DNA of 43,111 nucleotides from Candidatus Methylopumilus sp. (lineage in GTDB: Bacteria > Pseudomonadota > Gammaproteobacteria > Burkholderiales > Burkholderiaceae_B). The stretch is from assembly GCA_021738045.1 (NCBI GenBank), contig JAIPCU010000008.1, positions 1-43,111 on the forward strand, read 5' to 3'. The notes under the pieces were generated by a model, which had not been told where the DNA came from, ran no database searches, and worked only from the letters and a program-made list of their open reading frames with translations. Shown piece by piece: positions 28,722 to 39,857 of the stretch (the stretch's first letter is position 1; each line of letters begins with the position of its first letter). Position numbers and translations under genes: made by a program.

Positions 28722-31700
28722 TTAGTTTGCCGAGTTCGGTGAGGCGCGATTAGGTGCTGAAACCGGCTCGGGCGCTCCACGCGGCTCAAGCTTGGGATCA
28801 TCCCAAGGACCCGTGACAGCATATTTAACCGTCATCGCCTTTTCAATTGGATTGCGCAACAAAAATTGCGAGACCATGGCACTCAAGCCCGCGATGGGGT
28901 TGACCACAAAGGCGGTTGCGAGCGCCGCGCCGCTCATATCAAACTGCGGTCGCACGTCGGCCTCCATATCCCAAAGTTTTTTATCCAGATCCGAATTACC
29001 CTTTAATAAAATGCTCGCAATCGGACTGCTGACCGTCAGGTCGGTGGTGTTCACCACACCCTTGGTGAACACAAAGCCACCCGTCAAGGCACTCCAGGGA
29101 AAACCATCTTTAAACTCGTTACCGGGCCTAAAGTTAAAGCTCAAGATCCTTTGCAGTGACTGAAGCGACAAGAGCTCTAAGAGTCGTGCGCTACGTGAGT
29201 TGACATGCTCAAACACACCGTTTTTCAGGTCAACTTTGGCAGAACCATTTAATCCCTGATAGTTATTGACCCAGGGGAAATTCACCCAATCCACTTGTGC
29301 CTGAATGGTGCCACTACCGCCCTTCACACGGTCAGGATGCCCCATCTGCGCTGAAAAACGAGCGAGATCATGAATGACCACATCCGCGTTGAGTTTGACG
29401 CCACGTGTTGGCCCCTTGAGGCGCCATTGCCCCGTGGCGGTAGCTGTAGCAGCCGTACTTTGAATATCGAGCTTTTCGATGTTCCAGAGTTCGGTGCGCA
29501 GTTGATTCGAGCCTACTAGACGCAACGAACCCAACTGGCTTCCAAATAGCGTGAAGTCGTCAATTGTGAGATCAATTGCAGGAATATCAGACCAGTGCTG
29601 AGAATCAATCACATCGATCTTTAAGGCTTCAGTTTGCCCGTCATCCGGGGACCCGAGGGCGAGTTTTGAAAATCGTGCTTGAATACGTCCGTCGAGCGCC
29701 CCAGCTGCAGCCCGCCACGTGGCGCTTCCGGCGGTTTCCTTTGACGCAATTCGGGCGGACCACTGATTAGTCGCACTTTGTGTTGCCGTGAAATCAAGAT
29801 CTGTAAAGGTTAGATCAGACAAAATAAAATGCGGCGAGCGTAGTCGTGCCGTCGCTAAGCTTGGAAACACTCTGAACTCAACTTTGGACGTACGTTTAGG
29901 CTCTTGCGTCACCTGCTCAAACAACGTGCTCCAATCGTCAAAATCAACCCGTCCAAGTTTGATATCCAAAGCCAAGCCACTGGCAGGGAGTGGCAAGGTC
30001 TCGCCCATCGCAACCGTAGCGCGTGAAAAATACGGCGAAGGCCGCGCACCGGCGGGCCGTTCAAAGCGACCATTGATCAGGTTAGGCACACTCACGGACA
30101 GAGTTTCGCGAAAATCGTTTTTGACAGGCGTTGCTACCCAGCGCACCGTCAAGGGCGTGCGACTTTGGGCAGTTTTGCCCAAGGGCGCAGGCAAATTAAC
30201 CGCCAGGCCTTCAAGCGTAGAACTCACGACTGCCTCGTAGCCGCGGTCTTTCGTGGAGGCAAGCTGGGCCTTATACCGAGCCTGCCCAGCAAAGGGCAAT
30301 AATGCTTTCGCCCCCGCCAAACTCGTCAACGCCGCAACCGTGATCATGCCTTCGGCTTGCAGGCTCTGGGCACCTTCACCCCAAACGCCGCGCAGTAGCG
30401 ACTGGCCGCCTAAAAACTGAGCGCTCAAGTTATCCGCCCGCACGGACTGTTCTGAAAACTCAAGCGCTCCACGAACATTCTCAAGGGCAGGAAGGTCAGC
30501 CCCAAGCCTCACCGTGCTTCCGGCGAAGTTGATCTGACCCTTCACCCTAGGTGCCTGATCAGTGTCGAGCCTCATGTTGAGCGACAGCGGCACTGTCAAC
30601 AGACCATCCACCTCGAGGCGCTCAAGCGATGATTTGAGCGCGCTGGGCAACGGCGACCTGCTCAAGACCGAGAGGTAGTCTTTAGCTTGGCCATCGAGCA
30701 CCGCGTCAAGCGAGAGGTCAGGCCGCAAGGCAAAATCAGGCACCTTGAGCGCAAGCCGACTCACATTGACTCGGGTACCAGTCGTATCAAGCAATGTGGC
30801 GCTCGACACATCCATATTGAGAGACAATTTATCGAAGACGAGCTTGCCTTTAGCCTGTGTCACCTGGGGCCAATTCGGCTGCCCTGGGCGGCTCGGATCG
30901 TAATCAACGCTCAACCCACTGAATTGACCCTCGAGCCTAAACGCGCCCGGCACGCCCGTTTCATTGAACGGAAAATGATCCAGATCGCCTTTGAGCGTCA
31001 CCGCTATTTGGTTCAACTGCCCTTGGGTGATGGCCGAACGCAAAAACTGACGTGCCTCGAGGGGCGCAAGCGTGGTCACAAACTGATGAAGCTTGTTGGC
31101 AGGCCCTTTGGAGATGAATCCTGTCATATCCACCAGGCCAGCACCAGTCGCCCCCCCAGACACCCACGACCCTTGCAACTGTGTGGCGAGTTCGGTCGAT
31201 TTCAGGTCAAGCTGCGCCGAATCAATGGTAAGTGCGCCCGCTGCATTTTTAAACACTTTTGCACGCGCCGTGACCTCGCCCAGCTCAAGCATTGAAGGCT
31301 CAAACAATGGACTATCGATCTTAAGCTCAGTGGTGGTGGTGCTGACAGCGACACCCTGTCGGCCTGCGCTGCGTGCCAACAACGGCCATTGCTCTGCAGA
31401 TAACAAGTCGGCAAACCAACCCGTCAGCCTGAGCTGAGCTGTTTGAGCAGAGGCTACGCTTTTACCATCCGCGGCCAGAGGCAAGACGATTTTTTTTGCC
31501 GAAAGCTCGAGGGTGGTTTGACCCAGAAGCCCATCTTGCACATCGATCCAGGCACGCGCGGCGATGTTTCCGGAGACTGCTGGCATATCGACCCAGGGCG
31601 CTAAGCCGGCAAGATGGATATCTTGAATCTCGATGAAAATTTCAGCTTCGCGCGTTGAGCCAGTCGCCATTTGATTCAGGATGTTCTCGGTGCGCATCAC

Positions 31701-32378
31701 AAGCTCAAGGCGCTTACCGACAGACTCGGGTAAAGACGCCATTAGCCGCAGCTCGTGACGAAACAAACTATTACTCAGACTCGCGTCGATCTGAGACAGA
31801 TTCAAAGCCGGAGCCTGCCGCAACTGATCATGCCAGCGAAAACTCGCCTGACGAATTACGATCTCACCCTGATCCAAGAGCCAACGCACGGCTAACGTGT
31901 CGCGATCTAATTTGAGTTGCTCGTTTGAATGGGGCTCAATACGCTGGCCTGCGATCGACACGGTGCCATCTTCATGACGCGTGGCAGCCAGATCAATGCC
32001 AGTAATTTCTAAGCGACTGAGTCGCAGTTCAAAATCGAGCAGGCTGCGCCACGAGACCACAGCAGAAGCAGTGGGCACCTGCAACAAGACATCGCCATTG
32101 ACGTCGTTCACAGCAAGATCGCGAACCGCAAGCGTTGGATTGAGCCCGGACCAGTCTGCCGAGATATTTGCGATCGATACTTTAGCGCCTACAGCCGTCG
32201 AGACATGCTGCTCGATCAGAGGCCGCCATTCATTGATACGTGGCAATGCCCAATACCGCACCGTCAGCATCGTTGCAACTGCTACAAAATAAAGCAGCAG
32301 CAGGCTCAACAGCGCAAGACGCAGTAGATATTTGACTGGTTGCAAAACGGGCAAATTAAAAAGATTTTGTGAAGTCAC
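28722..32378 (-). CDS. yhdP: YhdP/TIGR02099-family AsmA-like envelope protein
   Basis: 1218 aa, N-terminal TM (LLRLALLSLLLLYFVAVATMLTVRYWALPRI), C-terminal AsmA-like region LLSLQSLQRILSFNFRPGNEFKDGFPWSALTGGFVFTKGVVNTTDLTV; adjacent to glnE. Confidence 0.87.
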   Translation of the reverse strand: MTSQNLFNLPVLQPVKYLLRLALLSLLLLYFVAVATMLTVRYWALPRINEWRPLIEQHVSTAVGAKVSIANISADWSGLNPTLAVRDLAVNDVNGDVLLQVPTASAVVSWRSLLDFELRLSRLEITGIDLAATRHEDGTVSIAGQRIEPHSNEQLKLDRDTLAVRWLLDQGEIVIRQASFRWHDQLRQAPALNLSQIDASLSNSLFRHELRLMASLPESVGKRLELVMRTENILNQMATGSTREAEIFIEIQDIHLAGLAPWVDMPAVSGNIAARAWIDVQDGLLGQTTLELSAKKIVLPLAADGKSVASAQTAQLRLTGWFADLLSAEQWPLLARSAGRQGVAVSTTTTELKIDSPLFEPSMLELGEVTARAKVFKNAAGALTIDSAQLDLKSTELATQLQGSWVSGGATGAGLVDMTGFISKGPANKLHQFVTTLAPLEARQFLRSAITQGQLNQIAVTLKGDLDHFPFNETGVPGAFRLEGQFSGLSVDYDPSRPGQPNWPQVTQAKGKLVFDKLSLNMDVSSATLLDTTGTRVNVSRLALKVPDFALRPDLSLDAVLDGQAKDYLSVLSRSPLPSALKSSLERLEVDGLLTVPLSLNMRLDTDQAPRVKGQINFAGSTVRLGADLPALENVRGALEFSEQSVRADNLSAQFLGGQSLLRGVWGEGAQSLQAEGMITVAALTSLAGAKALLPFAGQARYKAQLASTKDRGYEAVVSSTLEGLAVNLPAPLGKTAQSRTPLTVRWVATPVKNDFRETLSVSVPNLINGRFERPAGARPSPYFSRATVAMGETLPLPASGLALDIKLGRVDFDDWSTLFEQVTQEPKRTSKVEFRVFPSLATARLRSPHFILSDLTFTDLDFTATQSATNQWSARIASKETAGSATWRAAAGALDGRIQARFSKLALGSPDDGQTEALKIDVIDSQHWSDIPAIDLTIDDFTLFGSQLGSLRLVGSNQLRTELWNIEKLDIQSTAATATATGQWRLKGPTRGVKLNADVVIHDLARFSAQMGHPDRVKGGSGTIQAQVDWVNFPWVNNYQGLNGSAKVDLKNGVFEHVNSRSARLLELLSLQSLQRILSFNFRPGNEFKDGFPWSALTGGFVFTKGVVNTTDLTVSSPIASILLKGNSDLDKKLWDMEADVRPQFDMSGAALATAFVVNPIAGLSAMVSQFLLRNPIEKAMTVKYAVTGPWDDPKLEPRGAPEPVSAPNRASPNSAN

Positions 32379-32456
32379 ATTCTATAGGGTATTGTGCAAG
32401 CTTGTCGCCCAAGGTGCCTTGGCTTTGTGACACGGCGACGTTCTGGGCATCAAAGT

Positions 32457-35252
32457 ATGACTGAATCCGACTTTTCCTCCTCGCTAGCCTGGTCTGGGGC
32501 GTTGCGTCGCCTGACCCAAAGCGATCCGGCGTTTGCGCACTGGCTAGAACAAGAGCGTTCACAACCGCTGACCACTGCCCGGCTACATGACTGGTTTGCT
32601 GAGCTAGCCGGAGCGCCAATTGGTAGCGCCCTCCTCGAGCTCGATACGTGTCGGCGAGTGCTTCGGATCTTACGCAAACGAACCTTTTTTTTGCTGATGG
32701 TTCGTGATTTGGCAGGGCTCGCTACGCTTGATGAAGTCGTCGGTACCATGGCGACCCTCGCAGATCGTTGTATCGAACAGGCCTATCGTACGATCATGCA
32801 TGACATGGTTGCCCAACACGGCCAACCCAAAGACGCACTGACGGGCCGCCCGCAAGAGATGTTAATCATTGGCATGGGAAAGCTTGGCGGGTCTGAGCTC
32901 AATGTCTCGTCTGATATTGACTTGGTGATGCTATACAACGAAGAAGGCGAAACCGAGGGCCCCAGGCCGCTGAGCTATCACGAGTTTTATGGTCGTCTGA
33001 CCCGCCGCATGATGCCTGTGCTCTCAGAGCTTGACGCCAATGGGCAAGTCTTTAGAACTGATTTACGTCTGCGCCCAGATGGCGATTCGGGCCCACTGGC
33101 CTGGAGTCTGGACGCTTTTGAACAATATCTGTTTACACAAGGGCGCGAATGGGAGCGTTATGCCTGGCTCAAAGGGCGAGTCATACCGGCCCGTGCGTTT
33201 GATGACAGCGACTCAACCACGCAAGTGCAACAGTTTGAAAGTTTGCGCCAGCCTTTCGTGTATCGAAAATACTTTGACTTTAGTACCTTGGCGGCACTAC
33301 GCACCTTACGCGAGCGCATCCGCTTAGATTTACAGCGAAAATCCTTGGCCCGCCCTGGCTTAGAGACAAAACTAAACATTAAGCTGGGCGAAGGCGGAAT
33401 CAGAGAGATCGAGTTTGTTGTGCAATTGGTGCAACTGATCAAAGGCGGACGAATGCCTGCCTTGCAACAGCGAGGCTTATTGGCCGCGCTCGAAGCGCAA
33501 GCCCGTGCGTCGCTGATCCCGAGTGCGACCGCCGAGCAGTTAGCACAGGCCTATGTGTTTATGCGACGCACCGAACATGCGTTGCAGTACGCTGAAGACG
33601 AACAGACACATCAACTCCCGGTTCGGCCCGAGCAGCTCGCCGCGCTTGCGAGCGCGATGCGTGTATCGCTGCCCGAATTTGAACAGACGCTGGCCAAACA
33701 CCGCCTCTTTGTCGCCGACACCTTTCGCGACTCGTTTCGCATTGCTGGCTTAGGCGATGGCTTTGATGAGGCTGAGCGCGAATTACGCGACAACTCTTCA
33801 CCAACCGTATCGCTTGAAACGAGTGTATCGGCCTTTGGCGAGGACGCAGCGACCCTAGCTGCGCGAGTCGATAGCTTTTTAGAAGGCCACCGGATTCGTG
33901 CCTTATCGACGACAGGCCGTAATCGCATTGACACGTTACTGCCGCTCGCGTTGAGCGCGGCTCACCACACCTCGCAACCCTTGACGGCAGCGTTGAGGCT
34001 GCTGGAATTGATTGAAACTGTTGCGCAGCGCGGCGCTTACCTAGCGCTACTTGCCGAATATCCCGAAACCATGGCGCGTATTGCACGCTTGATGACGGCA
34101 AGCCCCTGGGCCGCGCAATATGTCATTCAACACCCGTTGGTGCTCGATAGCCTGATTGCCTGGCATACCTTAATGGAGCCCGTGGATATTGGTCGCGTTG
34201 CGACAGCGATGCACGAAGACCTTGACGCCTGCACCTTGCCTGACGGCTCGTTTGATATCGAGCAGCAAATGAATTTGATGCGCGATACGCAGCGGCAGAT
34301 CAGTTTTCAATTGTTGGCGCAAGATCTTGAAGGGATCCTGACCGTTGAACGTTTAGCCGATCAATTATCGGCCTTGGCTGACATGCTTTTGCAAGAGACC
34401 TTAGCGAGGGTCTGGCCGCAGGTATGCCCGCCTGATGCCAATGGCGATGGGCCAGAGCCTCAGTTGGCCATCATTGCGTATGGGCGCTTGGGTGGCAAAG
34501 AGCTTGGCTATTCTTCTGATTTGGATCTTGTGTATTTATATGACGACTCAAGAGAAGATGCAGCTGAACTATACGCAAAACTTGCTCGTCGGCTGACCTC
34601 GTGGCTCTCGACCATGACGTCTTCAGGCCGACTCTATGACATTGACCTTCGCTTGCGGCCAGATGGCGAATCGGGATTGCTCGCCACCTCAATCGAGTCC
34701 TTCAAGCAATACCAGCACAATCATGCCTGGCCGTGGGAGCATCAAGCACTGACACGCGCTCGCTTTGCCGCTGGAAACCAGCGCGTCGGCGCAATTTTCG
34801 AGCAAGTCCGCCACGAGATTTTAAAACGGTCTCGTGCACCCGCCCCGTTTGCCCAGCAAGTGCGCGCGATGCGCGACAAGATGACAGCAGGACATCCGAA
34901 CACAACCGCACTGTTTGACTTGAAGCACGACCACGGCGGCATGGTCGATCTAGAGTTTGTCACCCAGTATCTAATTTTGGTACATGCAGGGCAACACCCA
35001 GAGTTACTCAACAATCTAGGCAATATTGCGTTGCTGCAACTAGCAGGAAATGGCGGCCTCATTCCCGTTGACTTAGCACAGCGCGCCAGCGACGCATATC
35101 GCAACTTGCGACGGCGTCAGCACGAACTGCGCTTACAAGGGGCGGATAAGGCACGTGTTGAGCAACACGAACTACTCGAAGAGCGTCGTGCCGTGCAAGA
35201 GTTGTGGCAGACGGTTCTGGGTGAAACACCTCTGACAACTAGGGCGCCGTAA
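32457..35252 (+). CDS. glnE: Bifunctional glutamine synthetase adenylyltransferase/deadenylase
   Basis: Two nucleotidyltransferase halves: [22 protein letters not shown] and [43 protein letters not shown]. Start taken at MTESDF. Confidence 0.96.
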   Translation: MTESDFSSSLAWSGALRRLTQSDPAFAHWLEQERSQPLTTARLHDWFAELAGAPIGSALLELDTCRRVLRILRKRTFFLLMVRDLAGLATLDEVVGTMATLADRCIEQAYRTIMHDMVAQHGQPKDALTGRPQEMLIIGMGKLGGSELNVSSDIDLVMLYNEEGETEGPRPLSYHEFYGRLTRRMMPVLSELDANGQVFRTDLRLRPDGDSGPLAWSLDAFEQYLFTQGREWERYAWLKGRVIPARAFDDSDSTTQVQQFESLRQPFVYRKYFDFSTLAALRTLRERIRLDLQRKSLARPGLETKLNIKLGEGGIREIEFVVQLVQLIKGGRMPALQQRGLLAALEAQARASLIPSATAEQLAQAYVFMRRTEHALQYAEDEQTHQLPVRPEQLAALASAMRVSLPEFEQTLAKHRLFVADTFRDSFRIAGLGDGFDEAERELRDNSSPTVSLETSVSAFGEDAATLAARVDSFLEGHRIRALSTTGRNRIDTLLPLALSAAHHTSQPLTAALRLLELIETVAQRGAYLALLAEYPETMARIARLMTASPWAAQYVIQHPLVLDSLIAWHTLMEPVDIGRVATAMHEDLDACTLPDGSFDIEQQMNLMRDTQRQISFQLLAQDLEGILTVERLADQLSALADMLLQETLARVWPQVCPPDANGDGPEPQLAIIAYGRLGGKELGYSSDLDLVYLYDDSREDAAELYAKLARRLTSWLSTMTSSGRLYDIDLRLRPDGESGLLATSIESFKQYQHNHAWPWEHQALTRARFAAGNQRVGAIFEQVRHEILKRSRAPAPFAQQVRAMRDKMTAGHPNTTALFDLKHDHGGMVDLEFVTQYLILVHAGQHPELLNNLGNIALLQLAGNGGLIPVDLAQRASDAYRNLRRRQHELRLQGADKARVEQHELLEERRAVQELWQTVLGETPLTTRAP

Positions 35253-35262
35253 CTCGCCGACG

Positions 35263-35283
35263 GCCTCGCTCAAGCAGCGAGGC
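35263..35283 (+). other. Hairpin downstream of glnE (possible 3' end structure)
   Basis: gcctcgct-caagc-agcgaggc, 8-bp perfect stem 10 nt after the glnE stop; no T-tract. Confidence 0.5.
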
Positions 35284-35454
35284 GGGTCAGTCGCTGCAAA
35301 GCGGATATCTTCTCGTCTGGGTCAACGCAAAAGATCTGTGGCGTTTCGGCTGTCGCACTTCTTGTTAAACTTGTAGATCAACGACTCGTCGCGGGTCGCC
35401 CTCAAACAACTCTTTTGACACTTGAGGCTCTAGCCTCTCGACACTTTTTAAAAA

Positions 35455-36141
35455 TTGGATTGGATCGTGCCCGACGCTCTTCGCCCTAGTTTTTCGTTAC
35501 CCGAAGGCAAAACAAAGGTGCTACTGCACTCTTGCTGTGCGCCCTGCTCGGGCGAGGTCATGGAAGCCATGCTCGCAGCCGGGATTCAATACGACATCTT
35601 TTTTTACAATCCCAATATTCATCCCGTTAAAGAATACGAAATTCGAAAGAATGAAAATATCAGGTTTGCCGAAAAGCACGGCATTCGCATGATTGATGCC
35701 GACTACGACGTCGACAACTGGTTTGAACGTATTAAAGGGCTTGAAAACGAGCCCGAGCGCGGCGAGCGCTGCACCCAATGTTTTGATATGCGCTTTGAGC
35801 GCACCGCCCTGTATGCCTATGAGAATGGCTACGACACCATCACGAGTTCACTGGGTATCTCGCGCTGGAAAGACATGAATCAGATCAATGCAAGTGGCGA
35901 ACGCGCAGCAGCCCGCTACGAACAGCTACTGTACTGGACGTATAACTGGCGCAAACATGGGGGCTCGGCTCGCATGATCGAAATCAGTAAGCGCGAAGAG
36001 TTCTATCAACAAGAATATTGCGGCTGCGTGTATTCGCTACGCGACACCAATCGGCACCGTCGTTCGCAGGGCCGTGAGCGCATTGCCCTAGGGGTCAAGT
36101 TTTATGGGCGTGATGAGCTAAAAGCGCTGAAAGACGAGTGA
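35455..36141 (+). CDS. queH: Epoxyqueuosine reductase QueH (DUF208)
   Basis: [65 protein letters not shown]-like; [10 protein letters not shown]. Confidence 0.94.
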   Translation: MDWIVPDALRPSFSLPEGKTKVLLHSCCAPCSGEVMEAMLAAGIQYDIFFYNPNIHPVKEYEIRKNENIRFAEKHGIRMIDADYDVDNWFERIKGLENEPERGERCTQCFDMRFERTALYAYENGYDTITSSLGISRWKDMNQINASGERAAARYEQLLYWTYNWRKHGGSARMIEISKREEFYQQEYCGCVYSLRDTNRHRRSQGRERIALGVKFYGRDELKALKDE

Positions 36142-36961
36142 TCTGCAAACCGCGTTGCTGCAAGCGTGTAGCGAAAGCGTCGCTCGATAACACCCGGTAC
36201 TCTTCGATACGATCAACACCAAAAGCCAAAGCCGACGAGGCTTGAGTGGCGGGATGCACCATAAAAAGCATGTGTGAAGCGGCTTGCTCAAGCCAAGCGC
36301 TGAGCATGCTTTCGTACGCAGGATGAGGGCGATCAAAGTCATAGGCCCCTGCAAAACCTCGATTGCTTTGTATGCCCAACTGTTGAGCCTGGCGAACGAG
36401 GCTGGCGGCGCCCAAGGCCCCGATCAACTGCGCTTTCAAGCGTTGCATCACAGGTAACTGTGCAGACATTGGGCCCGCGCGCGTATCGCGAATCCAGGGC
36501 AACTTTTTGGAGTAACGTCGTTGTATCGCCTGCAGCAACAACTCTCGAACCACCGGAAACTGATGCACATGCAGGTGCCCATCGATAAAATCCGGCACTT
36601 GCCCAACGTGCTTTTCAAACAAATCAAGCTGAGTTTCGATTTGCTCGGCGACGGCCTGTTTAGCAATCAGACCTGAATAGGTGCGCCACAATAACTGGCC
36701 TAGCGGCAAACGCAGCCCCGTTTGCCCCAGAGGCTCGGTCAGGTTTAAGTGCAACCCGAGATCGATGGGCAAGCCCTTGAGCGCCCGTGCCGACTGCGCG
36801 AAGTTAGGCGCCTGCACCAGACAGCCTGTCGCACTGATCCGCCCTTGCCCGGCAAGCGCCACAATCGCCTGGTCGACTCCGGCTTCAAGTCCAAAATCGT
36901 CGGCACAAACAGCAATCGGGATCAGCGCTGGCACCGCGGCCTGCTGTGCCGCATTACTCAC
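36095..36961 (-). CDS. ChbG/YdjC-family carbohydrate deacetylase (HpnK/NaxD/LgmC-like)
   Basis: [68 protein letters not shown] start at 36961 overlaps the GT stop; the ORF track extends to 37048. Confidence 0.85.
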   Translation of the reverse strand: MSNAAQQAAVPALIPIAVCADDFGLEAGVDQAIVALAGQGRISATGCLVQAPNFAQSARALKGLPIDLGLHLNLTEPLGQTGLRLPLGQLLWRTYSGLIAKQAVAEQIETQLDLFEKHVGQVPDFIDGHLHVHQFPVVRELLLQAIQRRYSKKLPWIRDTRAGPMSAQLPVMQRLKAQLIGALGAASLVRQAQQLGIQSNRGFAGAYDFDRPHPAYESMLSAWLEQAASHMLFMVHPATQASSALAFGVDRIEEYRVLSSDAFATRLQQRGLQITRLSALLAHHAHKT

Positions 36962-37967
36962 GAAAGCGACGCCCGCTTGCGCGGCGCACGATATAGAGGG
37001 GGCGCCCTTTGACTTCTTCAAAAATTCTGGCAATGTACTCGCCGACAATGCCGATTGAAATCAGGGTGATGCCAGAGAAAAACAACAGGATGGTCACAAT
37101 GGTGGGCCAGCCACTCACCGGATTTGAGAACAGAAAATATTCACAAATAATATAAAGCCCATACACAAACGAACACATTGAGACGAGAAAACCAAACAAG
37201 CTCACCGCGCGTAAGGGCCAAGTTGTAAAGGAGGTGAGCCCCGCAAGCGCGAGGGTCAACAACTTAAAGGCGCTGTAATGAGTTTGGCCATGTTCGCGCT
37301 CGGCAGGCATGTAGGTGATTGGCTCAGACTCAAAACCCACCCAAGCGTAAAGCCCCTTCATAAACCGATTTCGTTCAGGCAATTGGCAAAGCGCATCGAC
37401 GACAGCGCGATCCATTAAACGAAAATCGCCGGCATCGGGCGGCACTTTGACGCCGCGCGAACCCGCGAGCAGAGAATAAAACAATTTCGTGCCCCAACGC
37501 TTACCTGCGCTTTCGTCGGTACGGGTGCCTCTGACTGCGTACACCATATCAACCCCCGCATGCCAGCGCGCCAACATGGCGGGCAGCAACTCTGGCGGAT
37601 GCTGCAGATCAGCATCCAGAATCATCACCACATCGCCCGTGGCAGCTTCGATGCCGGCCGTGATGGCGGGCTCTTTACCGAAGTTACGTGACAATTGCAC
37701 AAAGCGAAAACCGGGGTTACACACCCACGCAGCCATCAGGCTGGCAGTGGCATCCCGACTGCCATCATCGACCACGATGACTTCCCAGTTGGCGCCGGTT
37801 TGCGTCAGCACCGCCTGCAGGCGCGGCAACAACAGGCCCAAATTATCGTGTTCATTGAACGCCGGCACCACGCAACTCAGCGTTGCACTAGCGATGTCGC
37901 GCCCCTGCGCGTGAGAGCTTGACTCGGGCGCAGGCGTGTTAGAAGAGGATGAAATCGATGAGGTCAT
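36954..37967 (-). CDS. GT2 polyprenyl-phosphate glycosyltransferase (ArnC/GtrB/DPM1-like) with two C-terminal TM helices
   Basis: LSCVVPAFNEHDNLGLLLPRLQAVL; VIVVDDGSRDATASLM; VMILDADLQHPPELLPAML; VYAVRGTRTDES; TM pair plus IGEYIARIFEEVKGRPLYIVRR-like C-terminus. Confidence 0.92.
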   Translation of the reverse strand: MTSSISSSSNTPAPESSSHAQGRDIASATLSCVVPAFNEHDNLGLLLPRLQAVLTQTGANWEVIVVDDGSRDATASLMAAWVCNPGFRFVQLSRNFGKEPAITAGIEAATGDVVMILDADLQHPPELLPAMLARWHAGVDMVYAVRGTRTDESAGKRWGTKLFYSLLAGSRGVKVPPDAGDFRLMDRAVVDALCQLPERNRFMKGLYAWVGFESEPITYMPAEREHGQTHYSAFKLLTLALAGLTSFTTWPLRAVSLFGFLVSMCSFVYGLYIICEYFLFSNPVSGWPTIVTILLFFSGITLISIGIVGEYIARIFEEVKGRPLYIVRRASGRRFRE

Positions 37968-38026
37968 GGGTCAATGATAACGTTTAACAGAGGGCGCGGA
38001 AATCCTCACCGTTCAGGGAAAGGATG

Positions 38027-38917
38027 TCAACGCGCTTTTTGCAGTGCCAGACTGGCGCTCAGGATTGTCAAAATGATGACTGCCGCGCCCAATAAGGTGC
38101 GCGGCGACGGCTCTTGACTGAAAAACCACCAGGCAAAGGCAATCGCGTAGATGGGCTCAAGGGCCACCACAAGCCCGGCACTGCGGGCCGGCAAATGCCG
38201 CAAACTCGACACAAACAAAAGATGCGCCAAGCCCGTACAGAGCACACCCAATGCTGCCACCCAGAGCCAATTGGTCAGGCTAATTTGCCTAAGCGAGCCC
38301 AGTACCCAGGGCGACATCACCAAAAAAACCACGGCGTTTTGCAGGCCCGCCACAGCGAACGCGTTGACCTCAGTCAAATAGCGCCGATTCAGTACCGCCA
38401 GCACACCAAAACTTGCCCCTGACAGCAAGCCCCACAGTAAGCCTTCAGTGCCTAAATTCGACAGCTCAAACGAGGGGGTAATCAGTAGCAGCCCAAGGCT
38501 GACCAGCCACAGACGCACCCATTCGGCGCGAGTCACCTTCTCGCGCAGCAGGCCCCACTCAATGAGCGTAATAAAGGCAGGGAAACTAGCAAAACCCAGC
38601 GTCGCGATCGCGATTCCACCCACTTTGACCGAAATAAAGAAGGTGACCCAGTGCAATGCTAGGACCGCGCCTGAGCAAAGTAACGCCACCCAGCGCCCGT
38701 GACCCAAGACGCTTAAGCGTGGCTGGGCGAGCAAGAGCCGCCCAAACAGGGTCAACGCCAGAACAGCAAACGCCGCCCTTCCCCAAGTAATAAATGCCGG
38801 ATCGGCTGTGATCAACTCGCCCAACACACCCGTGGCACCGAACAAGACCGCCACCAGATGAACCGCAAATAAAGACTGGGTGCGGGTCAATCTGGCCAGC
38901 CTAAGGGGGCAGCCCAT
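38027..38917 (-). CDS. DMT superfamily (EamA) transporter
   Basis: About 10 hydrophobic helices in two EamA repeats; ALEPIYAIAFAWWFFSQEPSPRTLLGAAVIILTI. Confidence 0.88.
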   Translation of the reverse strand: MGCPLRLARLTRTQSLFAVHLVAVLFGATGVLGELITADPAFITWGRAAFAVLALTLFGRLLLAQPRLSVLGHGRWVALLCSGAVLALHWVTFFISVKVGGIAIATLGFASFPAFITLIEWGLLREKVTRAEWVRLWLVSLGLLLITPSFELSNLGTEGLLWGLLSGASFGVLAVLNRRYLTEVNAFAVAGLQNAVVFLVMSPWVLGSLRQISLTNWLWVAALGVLCTGLAHLLFVSSLRHLPARSAGLVVALEPIYAIAFAWWFFSQEPSPRTLLGAAVIILTILSASLALQKAR

Positions 38918-39624
38918 CCTGTATAGGTTTTGCGCAGCGGCGTTGCATAATCCCCGCGCTTGCTTGTGCCTAAGCCCAAAGCGGCCAAGGCCTCGGCAAA
39001 TTTGACGGCAACTGAGACGCCATCAATCACGGGCACGCCCAGGCGCTCAGTGAGGGTGTGGCAAAGTGCAGACATGCCAGCACAGCCCAGCACAATGGCA
39101 CCACTGCGATCGCGCGCCAAGGCTTCGCGGGCGACATCTTCAATCTGGCGTGTCAGGGGTTCACCACCATCTTCGAGATCTAACACAGCGATGTCGGTGC
39201 CGTGCACCCCACGACATTGGTGCTCAAACCCATACCGTTGCACCAAACGCTCAGCAATGATGCAAGTGCGTGTCATGGTTGTAACAACTGAAAATCCAGT
39301 TGCAAGCATGCTGGCGGCATGAAATGCTGCCTCGGCGATGCCCAATACTGGTGCATGCGTCGCTTCGCGGGCCGCTTCTAAACCCGGGTCGCCAAAGCAG
39401 GCAATCACAATCCCGTCTGGGCGTTGCGCTTGAGCGAGCCGCACTTGTTCGGCCACACCCGCAGCCGCAAAGGCTTCGTCGTAATGCCCCTCAATGGAAA
39501 GTGGGCCAAAACTAGGATGCACGGCAATGATTTGCGTGCCAGCGGCGGCAACCGCCTGAGCGCTTTGGGCGATCCCGGCTGTCATGGCATCGGAGGTATT
39601 AGGGTTAATAAGGAGTAGTTTCAT
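38887..39624 (-). CDS. Aspartate/glutamate/hydantoin racemase-family protein (HyuE-like)
   Basis: MKLLLINPNTSDAMTAGI; DGIVIACFGDPGLEAAREATHAPVLGIAEAA; GAIVLGCAGMSAL; two catalytic-type Cys. Confidence 0.87.
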   Translation of the reverse strand: MKLLLINPNTSDAMTAGIAQSAQAVAAAGTQIIAVHPSFGPLSIEGHYDEAFAAAGVAEQVRLAQAQRPDGIVIACFGDPGLEAAREATHAPVLGIAEAAFHAASMLATGFSVVTTMTRTCIIAERLVQRYGFEHQCRGVHGTDIAVLDLEDGGEPLTRQIEDVAREALARDRSGAIVLGCAGMSALCHTLTERLGVPVIDGVSVAVKFAEALAALGLGTSKRGDYATPLRKTYTGWAAPLGWPD

Positions 39625-39668
39625 TTTGAAAGGTCGGTTAACTTTGCTAACTTATGCAAGCATTATGT

Positions 39669-39685
39669 TGCACCAAATTGGACAA
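39669..39685 (+). promoter_or_regulatory. NtrC-like enhancer site 1 (partial dyad)
   Basis: TGCACC-AAATT-GGACAA versus consensus TGCACC-N5-GGTGCA: left half perfect, right half 3/6. Confidence 0.45.
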
Positions 39686-39709
39686 AAATGCCCCAGAATT
39701 AAGTCTTGA

Positions 39710-39726
39710 CGCACCAACATATTGCA
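39710..39726 (+). promoter_or_regulatory. NtrC-like enhancer site 2 (partial dyad)
   Basis: CGCACC-AACAT-ATTGCA versus TGCACC-N5-GGTGCA: 5/6 and 4/6, correct 17-bp length. Confidence 0.5.
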
Positions 39727-39841
39727 TGAAGTAAAAATCACCCTAAATGAGCGTTGGATTTGACCCAATACTTGCCCACAGAATTTCTTGGCGGTGATCA
39801 GTTTGGAAATTCATTTCAACATCTAGCAGCCGTAGCATACA

Positions 39842-39857
39842 TGGCACGCTAATTGCT
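39842..39857 (+). promoter_or_regulatory. Sigma-54 (RpoN) -24/-12 promoter upstream of the oligopeptide-type ABC operon
   Basis: TGGCACG-CTAA-TTGCT matches TGGCACG-N4-TTGCW exactly, with the invariant GG-N10-GC spacing. Confidence 0.82.

Noticed and set aside
38887-38917. 31-bp overlap of EamA and racemase genes as a programmed feature
   Set aside because: Probably a start-site annotation issue; a downstream start for the transporter would shorten or remove the overlap.
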